Assembly: GCA_910584655.1 (NCBI GenBank)
Contig: CAJUBJ010000006.1
Location: 60,718-124,717 of the forward strand
Reading direction: 5' to 3'
Source of the DNA: an uncultured Bacilli bacterium
Lineage (GTDB): Bacteria; Bacillota_I; Bacilli_A; RF39; UBA660
DNA length: 64,000 nucleotides
Each line of letters opens with the position of its first letter. Position 1 is the stretch's first letter. This document shows positions 43,479-52,080 of the stretch, in pieces. The position numbers and the translations under genes were made by a program. The notes below the pieces were generated by a model. That model searched no databases, was not told the origin of the DNA, and was given only the letters and a program-made list of their open reading frames with translations.

Positions 43479-44342
43479 ATGAAAGAATTTAAAAGTAATA
43501 CTGAATTAATTGAATATTTAATAACTAAAGGTGTATTAGTCAATAATAAAAAAGATACTTTAAATAAGATTGAAAGATATACTTATTATTCAATTATTAA
43601 TACATACAAAGAAGTATTTAAAAATGGTGATGATTATAAACAAAATGTTACTTTTGATGAAATTTTTTCGTTATATGAATTTGATAAAAATTTAAGAATT
43701 ATATTTTTTAAATATAGTTTAGACATAGAAAATTCAATTAAATCAATTATGGCTAATGAAATTGCTAAAAATTATGGTGTTAAAAATTATTTAGAAAAAC
43801 AAAATTTTGATTCAAGTTTTGATAAAGATATTATTCGAAGTTTAATAAATAGTTGTAAAAAAGAAATTAATGATAATTATGGAAAACATGATGCCATTAC
43901 ACATTATCTTGACAAGCATGGTTTTATTCCTCCATTTGTATTAGTTAAAATATTATCTTTAGGTCAAACAAGTAGATATTTTGGACTGCTAAAGCAAATA
44001 GATCGACAAAATATAAGTAAATATTTTAATATTAAACATAAAGTTTTGAAACAAATTATAATGAATTTAACATTAATTCGAAATCATTGTGCACACTCAA
44101 ATCGATTATTTACTTTTCGAAGCAAATTTAGAATAAGTTATAAAGAGATAGATTCTTCATATAATATGAAAGATAATTCAACCAATTTATATATGATGAT
44201 AAAATGTATGCAAAAGCTTCTAGATAAGAAAAATAGTAAAAAATTTGAAAATGAAATAATAAAAGAAATTAAAAAATTAGAAAAAAAACTAAATTCAATT
44301 GATATTAAAAACATATTAAATATTATGGGATTTCCCAATTAA
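43479..44342 (+). CDS. Abi_2-family (AbiD/AbiF-like) HEPN abortive infection protein
   Basis: 287 aa. Family features are 'KIERYTYYSIINTYKEVF' near the start, 'LYEFDKNLRIIFFKYSLDIE' and, late, 'LTLIRNHCAHSNRLF', which carries the RNxxxH motif of HEPN ribonuclease domains. Such proteins arrest growth during phage infection, presumably by cutting RNA. The ATG has TATGGAGGA at good spacing. Its mRNA leader contains RNA hairpin 1, and a like RNA follows the gene. This points to RNA-based control or an RNA partner. Confidence 0.88.
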   Translation: MKEFKSNTELIEYLITKGVLVNNKKDTLNKIERYTYYSIINTYKEVFKNGDDYKQNVTFDEIFSLYEFDKNLRIIFFKYSLDIENSIKSIMANEIAKNYGVKNYLEKQNFDSSFDKDIIRSLINSCKKEINDNYGKHDAITHYLDKHGFIPPFVLVKILSLGQTSRYFGLLKQIDRQNISKYFNIKHKVLKQIIMNLTLIRNHCAHSNRLFTFRSKFRISYKEIDSSYNMKDNSTNLYMMIKCMQKLLDKKNSKKFENEIIKEIKKLEKKLNSIDIKNILNIMGFPN

Positions 44343-44372
44343 TATTTTTTTATATTTAGAATATAATAATAG

Positions 44373-44445
44373 TAATGGTATCTAAGAAACTTGTGAAGCC
44401 TTAGATCTATTGAATCCTATGCAAATTTGCATAGGACTTTTATTT
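44373..44445 (+). ncRNA. Stem-loop RNA 2, downstream of abi, with terminator
   Basis: ATCTAAG (44380-44386) and CTTAGAT (44400-44406) form a 7-bp stem around the same loop as RNA 1. A perfect 22-bp terminator palindrome (44415-44436) and T runs follow. TATAAT at 44362-44367 suits an own promoter. Four of seven stem pairs differ from RNA 1 and all keep pairing. Confidence 0.72.
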
Positions 44446-44460
44446 TTTTATAATAGATGC

Positions 44461-44609
44461 TATAATGTATTCAAGAAACAAATTTAATTATGGTTTTTTA
44501 TAGTAGGCTTTTCGAAATGTGTTATAGAAATGCCCCATTTATTAGGTACTCTAACCTTTTAGGTTATATACACGTATACCAAGTAACTCATTTAGTTACT
44601 TGGTTTTTT
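44461..44609 (+). ncRNA. Candidate structured RNA with strong terminator
   Basis: No ORF is visible in 44440-44748 before the hydrolase gene. TATAAT lies at 44461-44466, then TAACCT-TTT-AGGTTA (44552-44566), an outer GGTA...TACC, and a terminator CCAAGTAACT/AGTTACTTGG (44579-44603) with six T. It reads as a sRNA of about 130 nt. A further self-complementary AAAAGAAAGT/ACTTTCTTTT follows at about 44617-44640. Confidence 0.5.
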
Positions 44610-44748
44610 GATGTATAAAAGAAAGTTACTTTCTTTTATTAATATACAGTTATTAAAGTAAAAGTCTGAACCTCCCTTTTTATGAAAAATACTTTATTAA
44701 CAAAAAAAATAAATTAATGATATAATTAAATTATTATTGGAGGATTAT

Positions 44749-46263
44749 ATGGATTTATATAATTTAAATGTTTCAACAAATAATATGGGTGGTTATTTTA
44801 GTAGTGAACAGCTTGAATTACTATCAATTGTTCAATGTAAAACTTATGAAGAAATAATTGCTTTTGTATATCATTGTAAACAATTAGATGGTGTATTTTC
44901 AAAAGAGAATTTACAAGAATTTATTAATCAAGATTTAGAGCAGTTAAAAAGAATTGTATTTAAAAGATATCAAGACACATTAGTACCTCACAATAGTGAT
45001 AGAGAAACTATATTAAATAATATTTTATATAGACTGGGCATAAATGATGATACTATAGGCGTAATAAAAAGAATTTATACAAATAAAAATAAGGAAACTA
45101 TAAATTATATTAGAGATTATATTAAGACGAGGTATCCTAATAACTATCAAACAATATTTAAACATATTCACCAATTTATTTCTGTAGAAAGGGATCAAAA
45201 TAAGGATTCTAATTTATATGATGAATTTGTATTAATTAATGAAAGTTTATCAATGTTCGATACTTTATTAGTTGGATCGGGAAAACCTGAGATAGTTATA
45301 AATGAATTATGTGATGATATCGAAAACAAATTCGACTTTTACTTTGCTAAAAGAGATTTAGATTTTGCATTAAGAAACAATAAACATATAAGATTCCATT
45401 CACTCTTAACAAAAGGAGCAAATGAGGAATTATTTAATGGAAAATCAAAAGAAGAGATATTGGAGTTATTAGCTACTTATGTAAAAATTACAATAGATTT
45501 TGTAAATGAATATAATTCAACAAATAAGTTAGATGATGGTACTCCTGTTATTAATTCGATAGATTTATTTAATGAAATCGTAAGCTTTAATAAAAATTCT
45601 CAAGGATTATATGAAAATATATGGGAAACAAAATACGGAATTACAATTCAAGATATTTGCAATGTATTTTCCTATGCACAAGAACATAAACCTGAGGGTG
45701 TAAGTTATTTATATAATGAGCCATTTTTAGAAGATAGTGAAAGAAGAAAAAAAGTAATTGAAGTACTTCAGTCTATAAATAATATATCAAATGGTTTAAT
45801 AGACACTTTAGGTTGCCAAATGCATATAACGTTTGGAACAAGTGATGAACAAATACGAGAATGCTTTGATGATTTTAAAGTTTTGCAGGATACTCAAGGA
45901 ATGAATATTCAAATAACTGAATTTGATTTATCATTAAGTGAAAATGAAACTTTAAAGACGATTGGTACTAATCCACAAGTTTCTTATGATCAAGTATATG
46001 CTATGAAAAGGGATAGAATTAATAGTATATCATCAATAATTAATAATTCTTGTGTAATATTAAATGGTGTATCTTACTGGTCTTTAACAGATAATATAGA
46101 TTGTAATTTAGAAAGAGTGAGAACTAAACTAATTGAAAAAGGTGTGATAAGCGATATTAGCCAAGTTCCTACCGTTTGTGGTGGCTTGATGCCAACTTCA
46201 AAACAATACGTTAATGCAATTAGCGATTACCATAACGAGAATAATAGTAATCTTAAAAGATAA
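44749..46263 (+). CDS. Divergent GH10-like glycoside hydrolase, cytosolic
   Basis: 504 aa. The C-terminal 330 residues follow a GH10 xylanase barrel: 'HIRFHSLL' (for the strand with H in 'GHTLVWH'), 'DLFNEIVSF' with the likely acid/base Glu near 276, 'YLYNEPF', 'GCQMHITF' and 'IQITEFDLSL' with the likely nucleophile Glu near 390, then 'GVSYWSLTDN'. The N-terminal 170 residues are helical and unknown. No signal peptide is present, unusual for this family, so it may act on imported oligosaccharides or have another role. The ATG at 44749 follows GGAGG. Confidence 0.7.
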   Translation: MDLYNLNVSTNNMGGYFSSEQLELLSIVQCKTYEEIIAFVYHCKQLDGVFSKENLQEFINQDLEQLKRIVFKRYQDTLVPHNSDRETILNNILYRLGINDDTIGVIKRIYTNKNKETINYIRDYIKTRYPNNYQTIFKHIHQFISVERDQNKDSNLYDEFVLINESLSMFDTLLVGSGKPEIVINELCDDIENKFDFYFAKRDLDFALRNNKHIRFHSLLTKGANEELFNGKSKEEILELLATYVKITIDFVNEYNSTNKLDDGTPVINSIDLFNEIVSFNKNSQGLYENIWETKYGITIQDICNVFSYAQEHKPEGVSYLYNEPFLEDSERRKKVIEVLQSINNISNGLIDTLGCQMHITFGTSDEQIRECFDDFKVLQDTQGMNIQITEFDLSLSENETLKTIGTNPQVSYDQVYAMKRDRINSISSIINNSCVILNGVSYWSLTDNIDCNLERVRTKLIEKGVISDISQVPTVCGGLMPTSKQYVNAISDYHNENNSNLKR

Positions 46264-46301
46264 TAAAAAAGATTATTTATTGTATTATTTCAAAAAATTT
46301 A

Positions 46302-46325
46302 CTTCCTTTAGAGGAAGTTTTTTAT
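46302..46325 (+). terminator. Terminator of GH10-like gene
   Basis: ACTTCCT and AGGAAGT pair around TTAG, with a T run. Confidence 0.7.
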
Positions 46326-46368
46326 TTTATATAAATATGTGATAGACTTAATTATATAGGTGATATAA

Positions 46369-46962
46369 ATGAAACAAAATATAACTAAGATTGAAACTGA
46401 TGAATATAAAGTTACTTATACTAATAAGCTCCCTTTATCAAACAATTATGTTATACAAATTGTAGAATCAATAAATAAATCTAAACCTTCTGTAGTAAAT
46501 ATAAGTTCATCTGCCAGTTTTAAAATTAAAAAGGTTGGTGAGATTCCTTTAAAAACTGTTGCTATCTTTTTAACACAAGATGATTCATTTGTTGGATTTA
46601 TTAGTGCTAATATGCACAAAGACAATACAGCTTCTTTAATAATGTCTGGGATAAACTATGTTCCACTTCCACAGAATTTAGATAATTTACGTAATTATTT
46701 ATTACATCAAAAAAAGCAAGATGTAGCTATATATGTTGATGAAAAGTATCAAAGAAAAGGCATTGGAAAAAAGTTAATTTATATAATGCTTAGGTATTTA
46801 GCCGAACAAGGTGTTACTAATGTAAAGGTTAGTGGAATTAAAGATGATGTGGCTTTAAAAACATATATAAGTACTGGAGCTTTGCAAACAGGAGAAAAAA
46901 CTGCCGTTTATGAAAATATTAATCAATTTATTGAAATGAATACAGAACATAAAAAATTGTAA
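46369..46962 (+). CDS. GNAT-family N-acetyltransferase
   Basis: 197 aa. The acetyl-CoA site is in 'AIYVDEKYQRKGIGKKLIYI' (Q/RxxGxG/A) with the following helix 'MLRYLAEQGVTNVKVSG'. The first 110 residues are less clear and include strands that would hold the acceptor. The acceptor (amine, amino acid or protein) is not shown. ATG behind AGGTGAT. Single transcription unit between the hydrolase and the possible ART-like gene. Confidence 0.8.
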   Translation: MKQNITKIETDEYKVTYTNKLPLSNNYVIQIVESINKSKPSVVNISSSASFKIKKVGEIPLKTVAIFLTQDDSFVGFISANMHKDNTASLIMSGINYVPLPQNLDNLRNYLLHQKKQDVAIYVDEKYQRKGIGKKLIYIMLRYLAEQGVTNVKVSGIKDDVALKTYISTGALQTGEKTAVYENINQFIEMNTEHKKL

Positions 46963-47033
46963 ATAATATATATATTCTTATATGATAGCTTTTTATTTTA
47001 TTTATATTTTGATATGATTTTGGTGGTGATATT

Positions 47034-47489
47034 ATGACAATTGAAGAATTTATAGAAGCATTAGATTTTAATGAAAATGATTATTTTTATCATGTGACAT
47101 CAAAAGGAAATGGTAAAAAGATTATTGAAGAAGGATTATATGTTGATGGAAATAATATTTTGGGTGCAGATAATATACTTGAAACCACTACCCTTCCTTT
47201 AACAATAGATATAGCATCTGATACATCAAAATTGATTGAATTTTTAGAAGAAGAACTTGGTTGTCAAGGAATTAGAGATACTTCTGAATTAATAGTTTTA
47301 GGAGCTCCTAAAACATGTATGAAACAAATTGTTTCAGAATTTGATAGTTTTAAAGATGGAACTTATTATGAAGGAATTATTCATAACGAATATGTTATGG
47401 GCTATTTTGATAAAGAATCACTAGAGTTTACATCAAATGAGGAGTTTTGTTTTGGAAATGATGATTCTTATGGGACTATGTCTTTTTAA
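47034..47489 (+). CDS. Hypothetical protein, possible ADP-ribosyltransferase-like fold
   Basis: 151 aa. The segment 'YFYHVTSKGNGKKIIEEGLY' followed by 'NNILGA' resembles the 'YH-T-...I...G(L/I)' start of ADP-ribosyltransferase and RNA 2'-phosphotransferase-like domains, where H contacts NAD. The rest is not diagnostic, though 'ELIVLGAP' and the acidic stretches could form the core strands. Function is not shown. The ATG has TGGTGGTGAT. A nearby ADP-ribosylglycohydrolase remnant is of interest for this reason. Confidence 0.55.
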   Translation: MTIEEFIEALDFNENDYFYHVTSKGNGKKIIEEGLYVDGNNILGADNILETTTLPLTIDIASDTSKLIEFLEEELGCQGIRDTSELIVLGAPKTCMKQIVSEFDSFKDGTYYEGIIHNEYVMGYFDKESLEFTSNEEFCFGNDDSYGTMSF

Positions 47490-47556
47490 CTAGATAAAAT
47501 TCCTTTTTGAGGAGGATTTATTTAAACATATTTGCTTAAAGAAAGGAAATTTATTT

Positions 47557-48357
47557 ATGATAAATTATAAAAATGATATATTAGAAATGATTAATAAATG
47601 GAACGCTGATACAGTTCATATCCTTGCTGATTTTGATAGGACATTAACAGTTGGCGAAAGTGAATCTTCTTGGGGGATTCTATCTACAGGAAACTTTATT
47701 AAAGATGAATACAAAAATGAAAGACAAAGATTATATGATTATTATCGACCAATTGAGATTGATGAATCAATGGATTTTGAATCTAAAAATAAATTAATGG
47801 TTGAGTGGTGGACAAAACATATAAGTTTGTTTATAAAATATAAATTAACAGAAGATGTTATTATAGATGCTGTTAAAGATATTAAAGTATTAAAGTTTAG
47901 AGATGGTGCAAGAGAATTATTAGAAAGTTTAAATGATAAAAATATACCAGTTGTTATTATATCTGCAGGTATTGGAAATATTATTGTAGAATTTTTAAAA
48001 AATAATAATTGTTATTTTGATAATATATATATTGTTTCAAATTTTATAAAGTTTGAAAATGGTGTTGCAATAGGACTTGAAGAAAATATAATTCATTCAT
48101 TAAACAAAAATGAAGCTTTATTACCTGATAAAGTAAAAAAGATTATAAAAGATAGACATAATATAATATTACTTGGGGATCAAATAGCTGATGCAAAAAT
48201 GGCTCCTATTGGTGATTTATATACAACTGTAAAAATAGGATTTTGTGAAGAAAATGTAGAGGAAAATTATAAATATTTTGAAAAAACATATGATATTGTT
48301 TGTACTAATAAAGCTAATTTTAAAGACTTAGCAAAAGAAATAAATTTATTTAAATAA
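47557..48357 (+). CDS. UMPH-1-type HAD 5'-nucleotidase
   Basis: 266 aa. HAD motifs: 'LADFDRTLTVGESESSW' (motif I DxDxT), 'VVIISAGIGNIIVEFL' (motif II S), 'LLGDQIADAKM' (motif IV). The cap carries 'MVEWWTKHISLF'. This arrangement is that of eukaryotic-type pyrimidine 5'-nucleotidase (NT5C3/UMPH-1), which dephosphorylates UMP/CMP. It is uncommon in bacteria, but present in some Firmicutes. ATG with AAAGGAAA. Terminator after the stop. Confidence 0.8.
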   Translation: MINYKNDILEMINKWNADTVHILADFDRTLTVGESESSWGILSTGNFIKDEYKNERQRLYDYYRPIEIDESMDFESKNKLMVEWWTKHISLFIKYKLTEDVIIDAVKDIKVLKFRDGARELLESLNDKNIPVVIISAGIGNIIVEFLKNNNCYFDNIYIVSNFIKFENGVAIGLEENIIHSLNKNEALLPDKVKKIIKDRHNIILLGDQIADAKMAPIGDLYTTVKIGFCEENVEENYKYFEKTYDIVCTNKANFKDLAKEINLFK

Positions 48358-48382
48358 AAAAGCGATAATTATCGCTTTTTTA
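48356..48382. terminator. Bidirectional terminator
   Basis: AAAAAGCGATAA and TTATCGCTTTTT form a perfect palindrome between converging genes. Confidence 0.85.
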
Positions 48383-48760
48383 ATTTAATTTACTATTTTT
48401 ACTTAATTTGAATCCGCCCCACAAATAATCATTAACAAATTCAATATAATAGTTTCCGTTTGATACTACATCAATTGTAACTTCTTTTTTTCGACGACAC
48501 CATACTTTATAAGTAATAATATATCTTCCTGGTAATAAATCAAAATTCAATTCATCACCATTATTTAATGTATATTCTATATTATTTATAGTTACGCTAA
48601 TAGCAACAGCAAATCCATAAAAACTTTTCTTTCGTCTAACTAATAGATGACCTGTTGAAGAGTTATTTGGTTGAGTTGTTGATGTTACTGATGCACCACA
48701 CTTTTCACAAAAATTTGAACCAGCTGTTAAATCTGAATTACAATTCGGACATTTATTCAT
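48380..48760 (-). CDS. Zinc-ribbon protein with beta-domain
   Basis: 126 aa. 'KCPNCNSDLTAGSNFCEKCG' is a zinc ribbon with two CxxC pairs. After a short S/T/N linker comes a small beta-sandwich-like domain ('LLVRRKKSFYGFAVAISVTI', 'LLPGRYIITYKV') resembling DUF2846/PEGA-like modules. No membrane helix is present. Function unknown. The ATG at 48760 follows GAGAGGTAAT. Confidence 0.7.
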   Translation of the reverse strand: MNKCPNCNSDLTAGSNFCEKCGASVTSTTQPNNSSTGHLLVRRKKSFYGFAVAISVTINNIEYTLNNGDELNFDLLPGRYIITYKVWCRRKKEVTIDVVSNGNYYIEFVNDYLWGGFKLSKNSKLN

Positions 48761-48855
48761 ATTACCTCTCACTCCTTTTAATAATTATACAATAAAATAT
48801 CGTTTATAAAATATAAATTTTATGTTAGAATAAGTTTTTAAATGAGAGGTGTACT

Positions 48856-49911
48856 ATGGTAAAGGATTTATGCTTTGAAATTATACAAACTTGCCCTAAT
48901 AATTGTTTGTTTTGTTCATCATGTGCAGGTATGGATAAAACTCAAATGATTGATTTCGAAACATTTAAGAAAGTTATTAATCATTTTATGAAATTAGGAG
49001 GAATCGAAGAAATTTCTTTCTCTGGTGGAGAACCTATGCTGCATCCTGATATTTATAAAATGATAATGTACTGTAAAGCTCGAGACATTCGTGTAGTATT
49101 ATTTACAAGTGGTGTAAAAAGAAATGATAAAATGTCTGAATTAGAAATGCAGATATTAAGAAAAAATGTTGAAAAAATGTATGAAAGTTATAAGCAATAT
49201 TCATATGAAGTATTTGAAAAAACTGTAAATCATTATATGAATGTTTACAAACAATATAATGAACAAGAATTTAGAGCTTTAACAAGGGAAGAATTAGAAA
49301 GATTACAATATATTGGTCTTGATAAAATTGTGTTCGATTTTCAAGGTGCTGAAAGAGAAACTTATGATTTTCTTATGGGGAGTAAAAACTTTGATCAAGT
49401 GGAACTTTCAATAATTAGAGCAAGCTGTGTTGGACTTAATACTGATATTCATTTTGTACCAATGAAAAATAATTATAAAGAATTTAGAGATTTAATTGAA
49501 ATTCTAAATTGTGCAGAAATTCGTAATTTAAGTATACTTAATTTTGTTCCACAAGGTCGAGGGGAATTAAATAAAGATATTTTAATGCTTAGTCCTGAAG
49601 AAATGCTAGAGTTTGCTGATATTTATAATAAATATAAAGATGAATTTAATGGTGTCATTAGGGTTGGAATTCCTTTACTGGGAGATGATAAACATAAATG
49701 TACTGCTGGATTAGACAAACTTGTTATTAAATATGATGGAACTGTTCTACCCTGCCCTGCTTTTAAGGAATATGACATAGAGACATTAAATAAAATGGGA
49801 ATTAAAACTCCTAATATTTATGATGACTTGGATAGTATACAAGTTCATAATGGGACAAGAACTTATCCTTTGTGTAAGAAGTTATATAACTTTGATTATT
49901 CTATTAAATAG
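48856..49911 (+). CDS. Radical SAM protein with SPASM-like end
   Basis: 351 aa. 'TCPNNCLFC' is the CxxxCxxC site for the SAM-binding [4Fe-4S] cluster, followed by 'ISFSGGEPMLHPDI' (GGE motif). The C-terminal part has 'HKCTAGLDKLVIKYDGTVLP' then 'CPAF' and 'YPLCKK', cysteines that may hold an extra cluster as in SPASM domains. Such proteins often modify peptides, but no precursor peptide is seen near. ATG behind GAGAGGTG. Substrate not known. Confidence 0.85.
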   Translation: MVKDLCFEIIQTCPNNCLFCSSCAGMDKTQMIDFETFKKVINHFMKLGGIEEISFSGGEPMLHPDIYKMIMYCKARDIRVVLFTSGVKRNDKMSELEMQILRKNVEKMYESYKQYSYEVFEKTVNHYMNVYKQYNEQEFRALTREELERLQYIGLDKIVFDFQGAERETYDFLMGSKNFDQVELSIIRASCVGLNTDIHFVPMKNNYKEFRDLIEILNCAEIRNLSILNFVPQGRGELNKDILMLSPEEMLEFADIYNKYKDEFNGVIRVGIPLLGDDKHKCTAGLDKLVIKYDGTVLPCPAFKEYDIETLNKMGIKTPNIYDDLDSIQVHNGTRTYPLCKKLYNFDYSIK

Positions 49912-49937
49912 ATTTGTTAAATATTAGTCTAATTTTA

Positions 49938-49972
49938 ATAAGCTATAAAATTATGTGTAGCTTATTTTTTTT
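49938..49972 (+). terminator. Terminator of radical SAM gene
   Basis: AATAAGCTA and TAGCTTATT pair around about 12 bases, with eight T. Confidence 0.75.
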
Positions 49973-50002
49973 ATTATTCTTATAATATATTTAGGTGGTT
50001 GT

Positions 50003-50776
50003 ATGAGTAACTTTTTATTTTTTTTAGCAGTTTTACCTTCTATATTATTAGGGAGATATATTTATAAAATGGATAAATTTGGTAAAGAACCAAAAAAGTT
50101 AGTAAAGAATTTATTTGTTTTAGGAATTTTATCAGCAGTATCAACAATGCTCGTTGCTCCTTTTTTATTAGAAAAATTTCCTATTTTAAATAATGATAAT
50201 AGTACTAATTATTTAGAATTAGCTGTTTCTGTTTATATAGGAATCGCTTTAATAGAGGAATTTTTTAAATGGATATATATGAAATTATATACTTGGAATA
50301 ATAAAGAATTTAATCATATTTATGATGCTATAGTATATACTGTTTTTTCTTCTTTAGGATTTGCTACCTTTGAAAACATTTTATATGTTATGAATGGTGG
50401 CTTTATGGTTGCTATAATTAGAGCAATATTGTCTGTTCCAGGTCATGTATTTGATGCAGTATTTATGGGATATCATTATGGTAAAAGTAAACAAGCTCAA
50501 ATAGATAATAAAAAAGGAGAACAGTTTAAGCAAATGTTTTTATGTATATTAATACCTACTCTATTACATGGAACTTTTGATTATTTATTATTTTTAAACG
50601 GATATTATATTATAATTTATTTGATATATGTTGCTATTCTTTATATAATTTCATTTAAGAAAGTTAAACAAGTATCTAATGTTTTAGAAAATATGAAAGA
50701 ATATTATTGTACTGTATGTGGGAAAAAATCAAAAACTAATTATTGTACAAATTGTGGTAATAAAATGCAAAATTAA
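50003..50776 (+). CDS. PrsW-family intramembrane metalloprotease with zinc-ribbon tail
   Basis: 257 aa with about eight membrane helices. PrsW features: 'IALIEEFFKW' (EExxK), 'YDAIVYTVFSSLGFATFENI', 'SVPGHVFDAVFMGY' with histidine, and 'LLHGTFDYLLF'. PrsW proteins cleave anti-sigma factors or process signals in the membrane. Unusually it ends in a cytosolic zinc ribbon ('YCTVCGKK', 'YCTNCGNKM'). ATG behind TAGGTGGT. Converges with the ADP-ribosylglycohydrolase remnant. Confidence 0.87.
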   Translation: MSNFLFFLAVLPSILLGRYIYKMDKFGKEPKKLVKNLFVLGILSAVSTMLVAPFLLEKFPILNNDNSTNYLELAVSVYIGIALIEEFFKWIYMKLYTWNNKEFNHIYDAIVYTVFSSLGFATFENILYVMNGGFMVAIIRAILSVPGHVFDAVFMGYHYGKSKQAQIDNKKGEQFKQMFLCILIPTLLHGTFDYLLFLNGYYIIIYLIYVAILYIISFKKVKQVSNVLENMKEYYCTVCGKKSKTNYCTNCGNKMQN

Positions 50777-50812
50777 AACTTTATGAAATATGTTCATAAA
50801 GTTTCTTTTTTT
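50776..50812. terminator. Bidirectional terminator
   Basis: AAACTTTATGA and TCATAAAGTTT pair around AATATGT, between converging genes. Confidence 0.8.
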
Positions 50813-51958
50813 CTAAAAATTTAGCTTCATTATTTTTGGCTCTTGCTTCATTTTTATCTTTGTTTTCAACATAAGATGTTCCAAGATTTAGATATGCATC
50901 ATAAGCATGAGTATATTCATGAATATTAATTAATAATGTTTTTTCATCAATTATTCTTGGAACTATTAGTCTTATATTTGTTAATATTCCGTTTTCATCG
51001 TAATCTGCAAAATATCCCCATATATCTGATCTATGACCAATATCATATTTTTTTATTCTTGTTCGCATATAAGCAATGAAGTTATCATCATCTATCCCAA
51101 CTTGCTTAAGAGCACTTCTTAATTGAAGTTCTTCGTAAAAATCATTTACAATATTTTTATATTCAGGGAGAAGATAAGTTAGAGCTTCTTTTTTTAATTC
51201 TTCAGGGATACCATAGAAAGCTTCGCTAATAGAACCAACGATTGCTGCAATAGTATCAGAATCTCCACCAATTGAGATTGATTTACGGATTGCATCTTCA
51301 AATGAATCTGATTCTAGAAAACAGTAAATTGCTTGGGGAACAGAATTGTGAGTACTAGCACTAAATTGATAGTTATTTGATAGTTCTTCTAAAGAATAGT
51401 TTAAATCATATTCAAAGTAAAATGTTATTAAATCTTTAATATCTTTTTTAGAATGTCCCTTTCTTGCGAGATAAATTGCTGTTGCAACTGCCTGAGCTCC
51501 TGTAATGGATTCATCTGTATTATGTGATGGTATTGTAGCACTTTTAGCTTCTTTTAAAACATCTTCTAATCTATCAAAATAAAACCCTATTGGAGAGACA
51601 CGCATTGCTCCACCATTACCAAAACTATCTCCTATTTTTTCTTTTTTAACCCAAGAAACAAAGTTTTTGCCAAATCTACTACGTCCATATTTATCTACAC
51701 CCATATTAAGCTCTTTATTTCAATATTTTCTTAAGGATGATTCATAATCTTTATCACTTAATAGAGTAGATGCAATAGCAAGAGTTAATACAGAATCGTC
51801 TGTATAAGAGCATTCACTATTAAACAAAGCTACATCTTTATTTAATATAGAAATTCGTTCTTCATATTGTCTTTTTTTATCTGGGCTATTTTTTTAGCAT
51901 TAATTTCTAGTACTTCATAATATGATCCTATAATATCACCAATAATTGCTCCTAGCAT
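50781..51958 (-). pseudogene. ADP-ribosylglycohydrolase with C-terminal HExxH domain, disrupted
   Basis: The gene starts at the ATG 51958 (GGAGGTG upstream) with 'MLGAIIGDIIGSYYE', the usual ARH/DraG start. A seven-A run near 51890 then breaks the frame; one base more restores 'SYTDDSVLTLAIAS' (metal-binding DD). A TGA follows near 51715. The rest, open from 51704, has 'PSHNTDESITGAQAVATAIY' and 'SISIGGDSDTIAAIVGSISE', the second metal site. After the hydrolase come about 110 residues with 'LLINIHEYTHAYDAYLNLG', an HExxH zincin motif. Two lesions make it a probable pseudogene. Confidence 0.8.
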
Positions 51959-52080
51959 AAAAAGCACCTCCATTCGTTATATTCTATCATAATTTTTTAT
52001 GAATTTTAGGTGAAAATTCCCTTTTTTCTTGTATTTATCTATTAAAGCTTGTAAAATTATGTTAGGGAGGAATAAATGTT

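Noticed and set aside
43380..44640. CRISPR or tracrRNA
   Set aside because: The two similar hairpins and the structured stretch first looked like repeats or a tracrRNA, but there is no array with spacers and no cas gene.
51704..51958. Programmed frameshift in the ADP-ribosylglycohydrolase
   Set aside because: The seven-A run could slip, but a downstream TGA also blocks the restored frame and no stimulatory structure is evident. A pseudogene is simpler.
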